64,000 nucleotides of DNA from CAWKPF01 sp963851415 (GTDB taxonomy: Bacteria > Acidobacteriota > Thermoanaerobaculia > Multivoradales > Multivoraceae): contig CAWKPF010000002.1 in NCBI GenBank assembly GCA_963851415.1, positions 2,728,001 through 2,792,000 of the forward strand, in the 5' to 3' direction. The notes beneath the pieces are model-generated. The model was not told the origin of the DNA. It did no database searches and was given only the letters and a program-made list of their open reading frames with translations. Below are positions 1 through 8,073 of this stretch, piece by piece (position 1 is the stretch's first letter; each line of letters begins with the position of its first letter). A program made the translations under genes and the position numbers.

Positions 1-381
1 CGGCGCCAGGCCAGCCTCGGTGGCGGCCGCGAGCTTTTCCCCCACCAGTGCACTGCTCTCGTGGTGGTCGCGGCGGCGCTCGCTGTGCCCGCAGAGCGCC
101 CACCGACACCCCGCGTCGGCCAGCATGACTCCGGACACGTCGCCGGTGTGGGCGCCTGAGGGACGGGGGTGGAGGTCCTGTCCCCCGACGGCTGCCACGG
201 CCTCCCCTTCTGTCCCCAGGGCTTCCGCCAGGGGGACGAGTAGGGGAAAAGGAGGAAACACCACGGCCTCGACCCCGAACGGGCGATCTCGGGCGCTTTC
301 GACCAGTGCCTGAGCGTAGCCCAGGGCATCGGAGCGCAGATGGTTCATCTTCCAGTTGGCCGAGATCAGGAGTCGTCTCAT
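1..381 (-). CDS. tpiA: triosephosphate isomerase, C-terminus beyond the window
   Basis: Interconverts dihydroxyacetone phosphate and glyceraldehyde 3-phosphate in cytosolic glycolysis. The minus-strand reading begins MRRLLISANWKMN, which carries the conserved N-x-K substrate-binding residues, and near residue 95 it has the catalytic-His motif LCGHSERR. The frame is open to the left edge, so about 127 residues (half of a roughly 250-residue protein) are present. The ATG shares one base with the pgk stop codon (TGATG), so the two are translationally coupled in a pgk-tpiA operon. Identification is firm; only the C-terminus is unseen. Confidence 0.95.
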   Translation of the reverse strand, partial: MRRLLISANWKMNHLRSDALGYAQALVESARDRPFGVEAVVFPPFPLLVPLAEALGTEGEAVAAVGGQDLHPRPSGAHTGDVSGVMLADAGCRWALCGHSERRRDHHESSALVGEKLAAATEAGLAP

Positions 382-1607
382 CAGGTCTCCTCTCCCGAAT
401 CGCCGGGGCGCCGCAGCACTTCCAGACCCGGAAGAGGGGTCTCGGCCAGAAACTGGAGCGAGGCGCCTCCGCCCGTGGAGACGTGGTCGATCTGATCGGC
501 GACACCTGCCAGATGGGCTACGGCTCCCGTCTCCCCGCCGCCAATGACCGTGAAGCCATCGCACTCGGCGACCGCTCGAGCGATCTCGAGGCTGCCCTGG
601 TCGAAGGGCGGCTTTTCGAAGACTCCCATCGGACCGTTCCAGAACAGGGTCTTCGACTTGGTGATCGCAGCGCAGTAACGACTGATCGTCTCGGGGCCGA
701 GATCGACCGCCATCGCCCAGTCCGGCAGCCGATCGATCGCGACCACTTCGTGACGCGGCGAGGGCGCGCCCAGGTCGTCCGTCACCACGACGTCGCGCGG
801 CAAGAGGACCTCGACTCCTCGGCCCTCTGCACGCTCCAGGATGCGGCGGGCGAGATCCAAACGGTCTTCTTCCACCAGGGATCTGGCGAGATCGTGATCG
901 CGAGCGGCGAGGAACGTGTTGGCCATCCCTCCGCCCAGCAGCAGGAGATCCACGCGTTCCACCAGGCTCTCCAGCGTGTCGATCTTGCCGCTGATCTTGG
1001 CTCCGCCCAGGAGTGCGGCCATCGGTCGTTGGGGTGACTCGATCAAACGAGAGAGGGCGTCGACCTCCCGCACGACGAGTCGCCCTGCGCAGCTCTGCGG
1101 GACGCAGGCCACCACGGCGTCGACCGATGCGTGGGCACGGTGAACACAGCCGAACGCATCGTCCACGTATGCAGCGCATCCGGAGGCGAGGGCGGCGGCG
1201 AACCCGGCGTCGTTCTCCTTCTCTCGTGGGTCGAAGCGAAGGTTCTCCAGGAGAAGCACGTGGCCTTGCTGGAGTGTCTGCTGAGCTTCCCGACGCGCGG
1301 GTCCGACCGCGTCCTCTGCGAACTGCACCACGCCTTCCCCGAGCAGTTCGCCGAGACGCCGCGCGATCGGCTTCAGGGTGAGCGCAGGATCCGGCTTTCC
1401 TCGAGGGCGCCCACGGTGAGAGGCGACCACCAGGCGTGCGTTGCGCGACAGCAGCTCTCGAAGGGTCGGCAGAGCCTCTAGAATGCGCGTGTCGTCGGTG
1501 ATCACATCGTCTTGGATGGGTACGTTGAAATCGACGCGCACGAGCACGGGCGAATCGCCGAAGTCCGACGGCAGATCCTCGAGCGTGTAGAGACGAAGCG
1601 GAAGCAT
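381..1607 (-). CDS. pgk: phosphoglycerate kinase
   Basis: Transfers phosphate from 1,3-bisphosphoglycerate to ADP in glycolysis. Family signatures are in order: VDFNVP near the N-terminus, SHRGRPRGK, LLENLRFDPREKEN, ALLGGAKISGKIDTLE, and the C-terminal nucleotide-domain motifs WNGPMGVFE and GGGETGA followed by STGGGASLQFL. From this start the protein is 408 residues, normal for the family. The frame stays open to 1658, but the extra N-terminal residues (HHGSPSRNTRNSR) are unlike Pgk, so I place the start at MLPLRLYTLEDL. Upstream ribosome-binding complementarity is weak. First gene of the pgk-tpiA operon, divergent from tsaD. Confidence 0.96.
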   Translation of the reverse strand: MLPLRLYTLEDLPSDFGDSPVLVRVDFNVPIQDDVITDDTRILEALPTLRELLSRNARLVVASHRGRPRGKPDPALTLKPIARRLGELLGEGVVQFAEDAVGPARREAQQTLQQGHVLLLENLRFDPREKENDAGFAAALASGCAAYVDDAFGCVHRAHASVDAVVACVPQSCAGRLVVREVDALSRLIESPQRPMAALLGGAKISGKIDTLESLVERVDLLLLGGGMANTFLAARDHDLARSLVEEDRLDLARRILERAEGRGVEVLLPRDVVVTDDLGAPSPRHEVVAIDRLPDWAMAVDLGPETISRYCAAITKSKTLFWNGPMGVFEKPPFDQGSLEIARAVAECDGFTVIGGGETGAVAHLAGVADQIDHVSTGGGASLQFLAETPLPGLEVLRRPGDSGEET

Positions 1608-1694
1608 GCGTGAATTCCGTGTATTCCGTGATGGGGAGCCGTGATGGGCAACGGTCATCTTACCGTGGACCTGTGCCAGAATCCCGGCTCTCCC

Positions 1695-2834
1695 ATGAGC
1701 GAAGCTCCGTCACAGACTTCCATGCCTCCTCGTTCTCCGGTCAGACCCGTGGTGCTCGGCGTGGAAAGCTCGTGTGACGACACGGCTTGTGCGCTCCTCG
1801 ACGGCGAAGGCCGGGTGCTTTCCTCCGTAGTGTCGAGCCAGTTGGAGGCGCATCGGATCTACGGAGGAGTCGTTCCGGAGATCGCCTCTCGGGAGCACCT
1901 GCGGAACTGGCCGTGGGTCAGCGCGGCCGCCCTCGCGAGCGCGGGGCTGGAGTTCCGCGATGTCGACCTGGTCGCCGCAACCAAGGGACCGGGGCTGGTC
2001 GGGTCCCTGTTGGTGGGACTTTCGCTGGGCAAGGCGATCGCATTCGCACTGAAGCGGCCCTTTCATGCGGTGCATCACCTCGAGGGGCATCTGTACTCTC
2101 CCTTTCTCGCGCCGGGAGTGCAGAGCGGCGAGGGAGCTGCCGCAGGGGAAGTCCCGGATCGCTTCGTTGCCCTCGTGGTGTCCGGAGGGCACACGACCCT
2201 GTTCCGGGTCGAGCGGGGTGTCCTGGAGACCCTGGGTGCGACTCGCGACGACGCCATGGGAGAGTGCTTCGACAAGGTGGGGAAGCGTGTCGGATTACCC
2301 TTCCCCGGAGGCCCGTGGGTCGATGCCCTGGCCGAGGCCGGGGACCCCGCTCGTCACCCGTTTCGCGTTCCACGTTGCGGGGACAGTCTGGATTTTTCCT
2401 ACTCGGGATTGAAGACACAGAGCCAGGTCGATCTGGAGGCGCTCGAGGGTCACGGACACCGTGCCAGCGTCGATGCGGAGCGATGGCGGGAGGGACTGGA
2501 TTCTCTGATCGAGCATCTCGATCCCAGGGCACTCGACCTGTTGGCCGGATTTCGTGCGGCCGCCGTGGCCCAGTTGATCGACCGCTTGGAACGGCTCCGC
2601 CGCCGAGAAGGTATCGATCGACTCGTGGTCTCCGGAGGGGCGGCGGCCAACCGGCTTCTGAGAAGGGAGCTTTCCAGCTGGGCCGAGCACCATGACACGC
2701 GTCTCGATCTGGTGCCGCTCGAGTACTCGGGGGACAACGCGGCAATGATTGCCTGGGCGGCTCTGCTTCGCGACCGCCGCGGAGAAGGAGGGGACCCGTT
2801 GAGCGTCGAGGCCGCGAGCCGGCTACCGATCTAG
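1695..2834 (+). CDS. tsaD: tRNA N6-adenosine threonylcarbamoyltransferase TsaD
   Basis: ASKHA-fold subunit that transfers the threonylcarbamoyl group to A37 of ANN-decoding tRNAs, with TsaB, TsaE and TsaC. The start of the fold reads VLGVESSCDDTACAL. The metal-binding histidines are in HHLEGHLYSPFL, and further signatures are VVSGGHTTL, FSYSGLKTQ, VVSGGAAANRLLRREL and EYSGDNAAMIAWAA. About 379 residues, slightly long because of a proline/serine-rich N-terminal extension. I chose ATG 1695; an in-frame ATG further upstream would add residues with no family likeness. It stands alone here; tsaB and tsaE are not adjacent. Confidence 0.95.
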   Translation: MSEAPSQTSMPPRSPVRPVVLGVESSCDDTACALLDGEGRVLSSVVSSQLEAHRIYGGVVPEIASREHLRNWPWVSAAALASAGLEFRDVDLVAATKGPGLVGSLLVGLSLGKAIAFALKRPFHAVHHLEGHLYSPFLAPGVQSGEGAAAGEVPDRFVALVVSGGHTTLFRVERGVLETLGATRDDAMGECFDKVGKRVGLPFPGGPWVDALAEAGDPARHPFRVPRCGDSLDFSYSGLKTQSQVDLEALEGHGHRASVDAERWREGLDSLIEHLDPRALDLLAGFRAAAVAQLIDRLERLRRREGIDRLVVSGGAAANRLLRRELSSWAEHHDTRLDLVPLEYSGDNAAMIAWAALLRDRRGEGGDPLSVEAASRLPI

Positions 2835-2912
2835 GAAGCTCCGAGAGTCAGAGTGTCGTACCGAGAGCCCCGAGGACGAAGACAGCCGGTGGGATGCCCT
2901 GGAGGGGAACGA

Positions 2913-4481
2913 CTAGCCGAGGGTTGGATCGGTGTCGGGAACGTCGTCCCGGGCAGCTGCCTCGCCCAGAGCAACCCAGTCCAGACCGGTGCGCTCATCG
3001 GTAATGACGCTCCGGCCCGGCTGCTCCGCGGCGCGCAGCATGTCTCCGAAGCAGTCGTAGCCCAGAGCATGTTCATTGAAGTCCGGCCGGTGACGCCGAA
3101 TCCATTGTTGCAGCTCGGTGCTCGAGATCCGGTCGTGGGTGCCGTCGGCCAACGCCTCGACACCCTGCGCGATCCAGACCAGAGGGTCCGAGCCCTCGAG
3201 GGACTCTGAGGCCCGCTCCTCTCTCGCCGGCGACGAATTCCGAGTGGGCCTGTTGCGGGGACTTGCCAGTAGACGGCGTGGCGGTTCGGGGCTCTGCTCC
3301 ATGGCCATGGCATCGGCCGGTGGCTCGGCGGCAGCGGTCTCTTCGCCGGCAGGGGAGCTTCGGCGGCGCCGGGAGCGCCTGCGTCGCGGTCGGCCTTGGG
3401 TCGCATCGGGAGTCTCTTCCGACGGAACGACGGAGGTGGGAGGTTCCGAGGCGGGGAGCTCGGACGTCGGGGCTCCCGAGGCCGAGGTGTCCTCGGGCGG
3501 CTCGCTGAAGGACCCGTCCGTGTGCCGCTCCTCGTGGGGAGACGCCTTTGTGGGGGCCGCTTCCTCTCGGGCCGGCTCGTCGGCGGAGGGGTCGAGACTG
3601 TAGAAGGCGTCGCAGTTCGAGAGGAGACTTTCGTCGGTGTCCGAAGCGCCGAGGATCACGACCCGGCGCCCGAGATCTCGGAGTTTCGCCACCAGGGGCA
3701 CGAGATCGGAATTGGATGAGACGAGGGCGATGGTGTTGAGCGCCGGCTGCTCGAGACTGAGCTCGATCGCGTCTGCGGTCAACTGTACGAGCATGGCCGC
3801 CCGACCTCCTGCGTCGACGTCGATCAGCTCGGTACCGCGTCCCGTCAGTCGGCGCAACTCGTTGCGGTAGGTATCCCGGCGCCCTCCGTCGTCTACGGCC
3901 CTATAGGCGCGTTTCGCTTCGACCTGAGGTGTGCCGAGCCACTGCTCGAGTCGTCCGAGGCGCCCGTTTGTCGGCTCGGCGTCGGAGAGATCGATTCCGC
4001 CCAGGTCGACGAAGACAGCCACCCTCGAGTCGCTGCTGCGTTCACCCGATCGGCGCCGCCCACGACGACTGCGTGGGCGAGAGGTCGAGGCGCCGGAATC
4101 CTCTTGCGGAGTCTCCGAGGGTTTCGCGACTTCGCTGCGTGCCACGCTCTCGGTCTCTGCTGCGGCCCCCTCCGCCTTCGAGGGGCGCCGGCGTCTTCTC
4201 CTCCTGCGCCTGGGACGGCCGGTCGAAGAGGCCTCTTGCGAGTCAGCCGACGGTTCGTCGTCCCGTTCCGGCGTAGATTCGGCCTCCAGCAGTGCCGAAG
4301 CGACTACGTCGCTCGAGGAAACGACCTCTGCGGGGCGGTCATCTCGTCTCTGAGTCTGACGGCCTCGAGAGCGAGAGCGTCCTCTCGAACCCGGACGCTC
4401 GGGCTCGTGGTCGCCCTCGCTCGGTCGATGCGCGTCGTCGGCTGTTTCGGAAGGGGAGGGTCGGCGCCACCAGGGGTTCAT
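2913..4481 (-). CDS. NYN-domain putative RNase with OST-HTH/LOTUS-like C-terminus
   Basis: A 522-residue protein. Residues 1-150 are charged and disordered with an arginine run at about 90-99. Residues 153-298 match the NYN (PIN-like, LabA/DUF88) nuclease fold: VAVFVDLGGIDL carries the first acidic residue (Asp159), and TIALVSSNSDLVPLVAKLRDLGRRVVILG carries the second acidic motif. A second disordered arginine-rich linker spans about 300-425. Residues 430-508 resemble an OST-HTH/LOTUS RNA-binding winged helix (STELQQWIRRHRPDFNE, YDCFGDMLRAAE). NYN plus LOTUS proteins generally act on RNA; the target is unknown. The usual SGDSDF motif reads SSNSDL here, so one acidic residue is missing and activity should be checked. 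The start ATG has GAGG about 9 bases upstream. Confidence 0.8.
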   Translation of the reverse strand: MNPWWRRPSPSETADDAHRPSEGDHEPERPGSRGRSRSRGRQTQRRDDRPAEVVSSSDVVASALLEAESTPERDDEPSADSQEASSTGRPRRRRRRRRRPSKAEGAAAETESVARSEVAKPSETPQEDSGASTSRPRSRRGRRRSGERSSDSRVAVFVDLGGIDLSDAEPTNGRLGRLEQWLGTPQVEAKRAYRAVDDGGRRDTYRNELRRLTGRGTELIDVDAGGRAAMLVQLTADAIELSLEQPALNTIALVSSNSDLVPLVAKLRDLGRRVVILGASDTDESLLSNCDAFYSLDPSADEPAREEAAPTKASPHEERHTDGSFSEPPEDTSASGAPTSELPASEPPTSVVPSEETPDATQGRPRRRRSRRRRSSPAGEETAAAEPPADAMAMEQSPEPPRRLLASPRNRPTRNSSPAREERASESLEGSDPLVWIAQGVEALADGTHDRISSTELQQWIRRHRPDFNEHALGYDCFGDMLRAAEQPGRSVITDERTGLDWVALGEAAARDDVPDTDPTLG

Positions 4482-4979
4482 CGAGACACCTCGCGGTGGG
4501 GAAGAGAGATCATGGATGCGTCTCCGTACTGAGCAGAATGCGGTCAGTCGTGCGTAAGAGTTTTGGGTGCGCAGCCGGAGCTGCCGTCGCCTGGTGGCGA
4601 CGGGTTGCCGTTGCGGGTGGAGGGAGATCAGGGAGTGGCGATGGCGGGGCCTGCATGGGCATATCGAGTGTAGCACCGGCGCGCTCGGAACCCATCGATC
4701 GAGGCTCGTCGCGACGCCAGCGGCGCTGCCTCTCGAAACGTCTGGGTGTGCCGAGCGCGTGCCGGAGGCACGGGATCTGGGGCCCAACGCGTGTCGGGTC
4801 CGGTGAACTTTGGACTACCGGAAGGGCCCTGTATAGTGCCAGCGTCGTGTCAAAGTCGAGTCAGTCAGGGCTCTGCGGGTCCGGCTTCCGGGAGTGGAGG
4901 CGCTGGCTGCGACCGCTTCCGGTTCGCTCACTGTCTGGTGGATCGACCACTCTGGCTCGAAGCCTGGTACGGGGGTGCG
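4482..4979. other. 498-base intergenic region between divergent genes
   Basis: Lies between the NYN gene (leftward) and the deoxynucleoside kinase (rightward). Frames are open but carry no recognisable protein. The only clear signal is the rightward promoter-like element listed separately at 4810-4837. It is unusually long for this compact genome, and the 5' leader of the kinase would occupy about 140 bases of it. Confidence 0.5.
4810..4837 (+). promoter_or_regulatory. sigma-70-type promoter for the deoxynucleoside kinase
   Basis: TTGGAC, a 16-base spacer, then TATAGT. Both hexamers are close to consensus in a GC-rich context. Predicted transcription start is near 4844, giving a leader of about 136 nucleotides before the TTG start. 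Confidence 0.5.
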
Positions 4980-5630
4980 TTGAGTAGTTCCGAGCTTCCC
5001 TTCAACTATCTCGCGGTTGATGGACCGATCGGGGTCGGAAAGACGACACTCGTCGAAATGCTCGCGCGACGCTTCGAGGGTGTGAAGGTCCTCGAGGATG
5101 CGGAGAATCCCTTCCTCGCCGACTTCTATCGCGACCGGCCCGGGGCCTCGTTCCAGACGGAGCTGTACTTCCTGCTGACTCGCTACAAGCAGCAGCTGGA
5201 CGTCGTGCAGCAGGAGTTGTTTCAGCGACTGTTGTTGGCCGACTACACCTTCCCCAAGAACCGGATCTTCGCGTATCTGAACCTCACGGACGATGAGCTC
5301 ATGCTCTTTGACAAGCTCTTCACGATGCTCGAGCCTCAGATCCCCGCCCCAGATCTGGTCTTGTACCTCGCGGCTGACGTCGACACGTGCATGGCTCGGA
5401 TCAAGAAGCGCCAGCGCTCGGTGGAGAAGGAGATGTCCGAGGAGTACATCGCTCAGCTCATCGATGCCTACAACCACTACTATTACTACTACAGCCGCAC
5501 TCCGCTCCTGGTGGTCGACACCCGCCACCTCGACTTCGAGCACCGAGAAGACGATTTCCACGAGTTGATCCACCAGCTGAAACGGCCGATCCGGGGTACG
5601 GAGTACTTCGTTCCCGTGCGCTCGGCCTGA
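4980..5630 (+). CDS. deoxynucleoside kinase (dGK/dCK family)
   Basis: Phosphorylates deoxynucleosides with NTP for dNTP salvage in the cytosol. A P-loop GPIGVGKTT sits at residues 15-23. The family region ENPFLADFYRDRPGASFQTELYFL follows, then ADYTFPKNRIFA and a LID-like arginine-rich segment ARIKKRQRS. At 216 residues the length is normal. Start inferred as TTG 4980, preceded by a GGGGG tract, because the frame extends further upstream without family similarity. Substrate preference (dG/dA versus dC) cannot be read from the sequence. Confidence 0.88.
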   Translation: MSSSELPFNYLAVDGPIGVGKTTLVEMLARRFEGVKVLEDAENPFLADFYRDRPGASFQTELYFLLTRYKQQLDVVQQELFQRLLLADYTFPKNRIFAYLNLTDDELMLFDKLFTMLEPQIPAPDLVLYLAADVDTCMARIKKRQRSVEKEMSEEYIAQLIDAYNHYYYYYSRTPLLVVDTRHLDFEHREDDFHELIHQLKRPIRGTEYFVPVRSA

Positions 5631-5698
5631 GCGAATTCCCCAGCATTCGAGGGGCGACCAGAGCCGCCGAGCGGTGGGGCTCTGCGCCGCTTGCGCCC

Positions 5699-5728
5699 TT
5701 GCGCCGCCGGCGAGTTTTGCAATACAGT
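5699..5728 (+). promoter_or_regulatory. promoter for tRNA-Arg(ACG)
   Basis: TTGCGC, 18-base spacer, TACAGT; the -10 ends 21 bases before the tRNA. Placement fits a tRNA promoter with a short 5' leader. Confidence 0.45.
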
Positions 5729-5749
5729 CTCAAGCTCACTGCAGCTCGT

Positions 5750-5826
5750 GCACCCTTAGCTCAACTGGATAGAGCGTCGGACTACGGATCCGGAGGTTGG
5801 GGGTTCGACTCCTCCAGGGTGCACCA
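5750..5826 (+). tRNA. tRNA-Arg, anticodon ACG
   Basis: Cloverleaf with a 7-bp acceptor (GCACCCT with AGGGTGC), D-arm GCTC/GAGC, anticodon loop CTACGGA giving ACG, T-arm with GGTTCGACTCC, and an encoded CCA at 5824-5826. The A34 is presumably converted to inosine by TadA to read CGU, CGC and CGA codons. Confidence 0.95.
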
Positions 5827-5851
5827 TTTCCCTCTCGTCCTGACCGGACCC

Positions 5852-5883
5852 GGCTCATCGGAACTGGGGCTCATCGGGACTGG
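5852..5883 (+). repeat. two-copy 16-bp tandem repeat
   Basis: GGCTCATCGGAACTGG is followed directly by GGCTCATCGGGACTGG, one mismatch, just downstream of tRNA-Arg. No function is apparent; it could be slippage in non-coding sequence. Confidence 0.6.
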
Positions 5884-5986
5884 AGGAGGCTCACGGGGTC
5901 AGAGACGGTTCTCGCGAGGCGGCGACGCCTCGACGTCGCGTTGGTCCCGTCCCGGGGACAGTCCGTGGCGGAGGCGACCAGGGAGT

Positions 5987-7144
5987 CTATTGGCCGACCG
6001 GTAGCAGCTGCTCGGCCAGGCGGATCGCGTCCGTAGCCCGTTTTCCGTAGCCGTCGGCCCCCACTCGATCCCACAGATCGGGGAAGGCGTCGAAAGCGCG
6101 TCCCCCGACCAGGACCTTCAACTGCTCCTGCGGGTACTCACGGCGGATGACCTCCAGCGTGGCTTTGACGCTCGCGAGGTGAACCCCCAGGCTGGCCGAG
6201 ACCAGCAGCAGATCGGCATCGAATGCGGAGAGTGCTGCCAGCAGATCAGCGATCGGTACCTGGGCTCCGACACTGATGGCTCGCCAGCCGGCCTGCTCGA
6301 ACAGATCGGTGACGATCCGCACCCCGATGGAATGAGGGTTGTCTCCCACGGCCGCGGCAACCACGGTATGGCCGTTCGGAGGCCTCGGCACGGCTTTCTG
6401 GGAGAGCACGGCCATCGCCTGCTGGGTCGTCGAGGAGGCGAAGTGTTCCTCGGAAACCAGAATCTCGTCGCGCTGCCACATCTCGCCGATCTCGCGCTGC
6501 ACCGGGACCAGTACGTCCTCGTAGATGTCCGAAAGCGGGGTGCCTGCGTCGAGAACCGCCACGAGCCCGGCAATAGCCGCGCGCCGATCGCCTTCGAGCA
6601 CCGTCTCCAGGTAGGTCAGCGCGACGGTGCCAAGGGGTCGGGCGGGGTCGAGAGCAACGCCATCGGAGGGCGCTTCGTCCGATGGGGCCGAATCCGGTTC
6701 AGAGCTCGAGCCCGCCAGAAGATAGGCCTGAACGGTCTCGAATGCCGGGCCGGGCAGCTCGTCTCGCAGCACTTCCTCGAGTGCCTTTCGAGAACGCTTC
6801 AGTTCCTCTACCGGCACCCCTCGCGCACGCCAGGCGGACTCGGTCCAGGCCGACTGTTGACGAAAGAGAAGCGGCTCTTCCAGGAGCAGCGCCGCGATCA
6901 GTTCTTCGATGCGCTGACGCAGCTGAGAGCGCCATGGTCCCAGCGAATGAGCGGGACTGGAGGAGTCACCCGCGAGCAACTGACGAGCGGCGCGGCCTGC
7001 GATGAGGTCGGCAGAGGTCTCCAGCAGGCGGGCGGCGAATGTGGGGTCGGAGTGCACTGTGGGCAAGGCTATCGTAGTTGAGTGAACACGGGTACGTAGT
7101 CGAGTGGGCACGGGGACTGACTCGGATCGAAAGTGGGCCTCCAA
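5987..7144 (-). CDS. cobalamin-binding, CarH-like photosensory protein without MerR domain
   Basis: A 385-residue protein. Residues 165-250 form the four-helix cap of B12-binding modules and contain W223, E233 and H234 (EMWQRDEILVSEEH), matching the W-x9-E-H motif typical of adenosylcobalamin photoreceptors such as CarH and AerR. Residues 258-380 form the Rossmann B12-binding domain, with NPHSIG (H271 the expected lower axial Co ligand), VGAQVP and the closing VGGRAF. The N-terminal 150 residues are helical and carry no MerR winged helix, so it probably does not bind DNA itself; they may be a partner-binding or RsbRD-like domain, which is inference. It lies 76 bases downstream of the MscS gene on the same strand. 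The ATG at 7144 is the longest reading; an internal GTG start near residue 30 is possible. Confidence 0.82.
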   Translation of the reverse strand: MEAHFRSESVPVPTRLRTRVHSTTIALPTVHSDPTFAARLLETSADLIAGRAARQLLAGDSSSPAHSLGPWRSQLRQRIEELIAALLLEEPLLFRQQSAWTESAWRARGVPVEELKRSRKALEEVLRDELPGPAFETVQAYLLAGSSSEPDSAPSDEAPSDGVALDPARPLGTVALTYLETVLEGDRRAAIAGLVAVLDAGTPLSDIYEDVLVPVQREIGEMWQRDEILVSEEHFASSTTQQAMAVLSQKAVPRPPNGHTVVAAAVGDNPHSIGVRIVTDLFEQAGWRAISVGAQVPIADLLAALSAFDADLLLVSASLGVHLASVKATLEVIRREYPQEQLKVLVGGRAFDAFPDLWDRVGADGYGKRATDAIRLAEQLLPVGQ

Positions 7145-7220
7145 ATCCTACTTCGGGCGATTGGCCGGAATGGATGCAGCGCGTCAGGGTCGGGCGATCT
7201 AGACGATCGAGGTGCCTCCG

Positions 7221-8042
7221 TCAGGGGGCAAGGGACGCCGTTCGAGGTGCTGTCGAAGGAGGGCGGATGCCGGCCGCGCGCAGCGCCTCGAGTCCTCGGA
7301 TGGTGACGTCGGTCTCGAACGCCTTCTCGAAACGGACATCGATGACATAGCCCTTGGCTCGCAGGCGGACCCCCACCGTGGGACCGAGCGGCATGACGTT
7401 CGCGGCCACGGACCAGGTCTTCTCGAGCAGGACGTACACGCTGGTGGTCAGCGCTTCGCTCACGATCCGTCGAGCTGTCTCCAGGTCCTGATCGATGCCG
7501 ACCCAGAAGTCGATCTCGATCATCATGTTGACCGCTCCCGCGTTTCCGGAGGCCACCGATTCCGTGAGAAAACGGTTGTTGGGGATCGTTACCTGCGTGT
7601 CGTCGAGCGTGACCAGCTGCACCGAGCGCAGTCCGATTGCACGGATCTCGCCATAGTTCCCCTCGAAGGTCACACGGTCTCCAACCTGAAACGGACGATC
7701 GGCCAGGATGACCAGCCCCGCGAGAATCGATGCGGCCAGATCCTTGGTGGCGAAGCCGACGGCGACCGCTGCCGTGCCGCCGAGCGCGAGCAGCAGCTGT
7801 TCACTCATCTGGAAGAGTGACAGGACGCAGGCGCTGATTCCCGCCAGATAGATGACGAAGCGAGTGATGGCCCCGAACTGCTGGATGAGCAACCGTCGGT
7901 CGGTGAAGCGGATGCTGAGGTCGTTCGCTACCCGGGTCACCACGCGGGAGAGAAACGCCGTCCCCAGGAGAATGAGCAGGGCGAAGGGCAGGTTACCTGC
8001 CCTGAAGAACTGGAACACGGTGCCGGGGGTTGCTCCTTCCAT
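7221..8042 (-). CDS. small-conductance mechanosensitive channel, MscS family
   Basis: A 273-residue inner-membrane protein with three predicted membrane helices: about residues 18-38, 60-80 and a pore-lining third helix, the last in LLALGGTAAVAVGFATKDLAASILAGLVIL with the glycine/alanine packing of MscS TM3. The beta domain follows (PFQVGDRVTFEGNYGEIRAIGLRSVQLVTLDDTQVTIPNNRF), then the alpha/beta C-terminal domain. I start at ATG 8042 with GGAG upstream; the longer frame overlaps the preceding gene. It follows the membrane ATPase gene by 31 bases, so the two should be co-transcribed. Confidence 0.92.
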   Translation of the reverse strand: MEGATPGTVFQFFRAGNLPFALLILLGTAFLSRVVTRVANDLSIRFTDRRLLIQQFGAITRFVIYLAGISACVLSLFQMSEQLLLALGGTAAVAVGFATKDLAASILAGLVILADRPFQVGDRVTFEGNYGEIRAIGLRSVQLVTLDDTQVTIPNNRFLTESVASGNAGAVNMMIEIDFWVGIDQDLETARRIVSEALTTSVYVLLEKTWSVAANVMPLGPTVGVRLRAKGYVIDVRFEKAFETDVTIRGLEALRAAGIRPPSTAPRTASLAP

Positions 8043-8073
8043 CGTCAGACTCCGATTCGCGTTTCGCGCAGAT

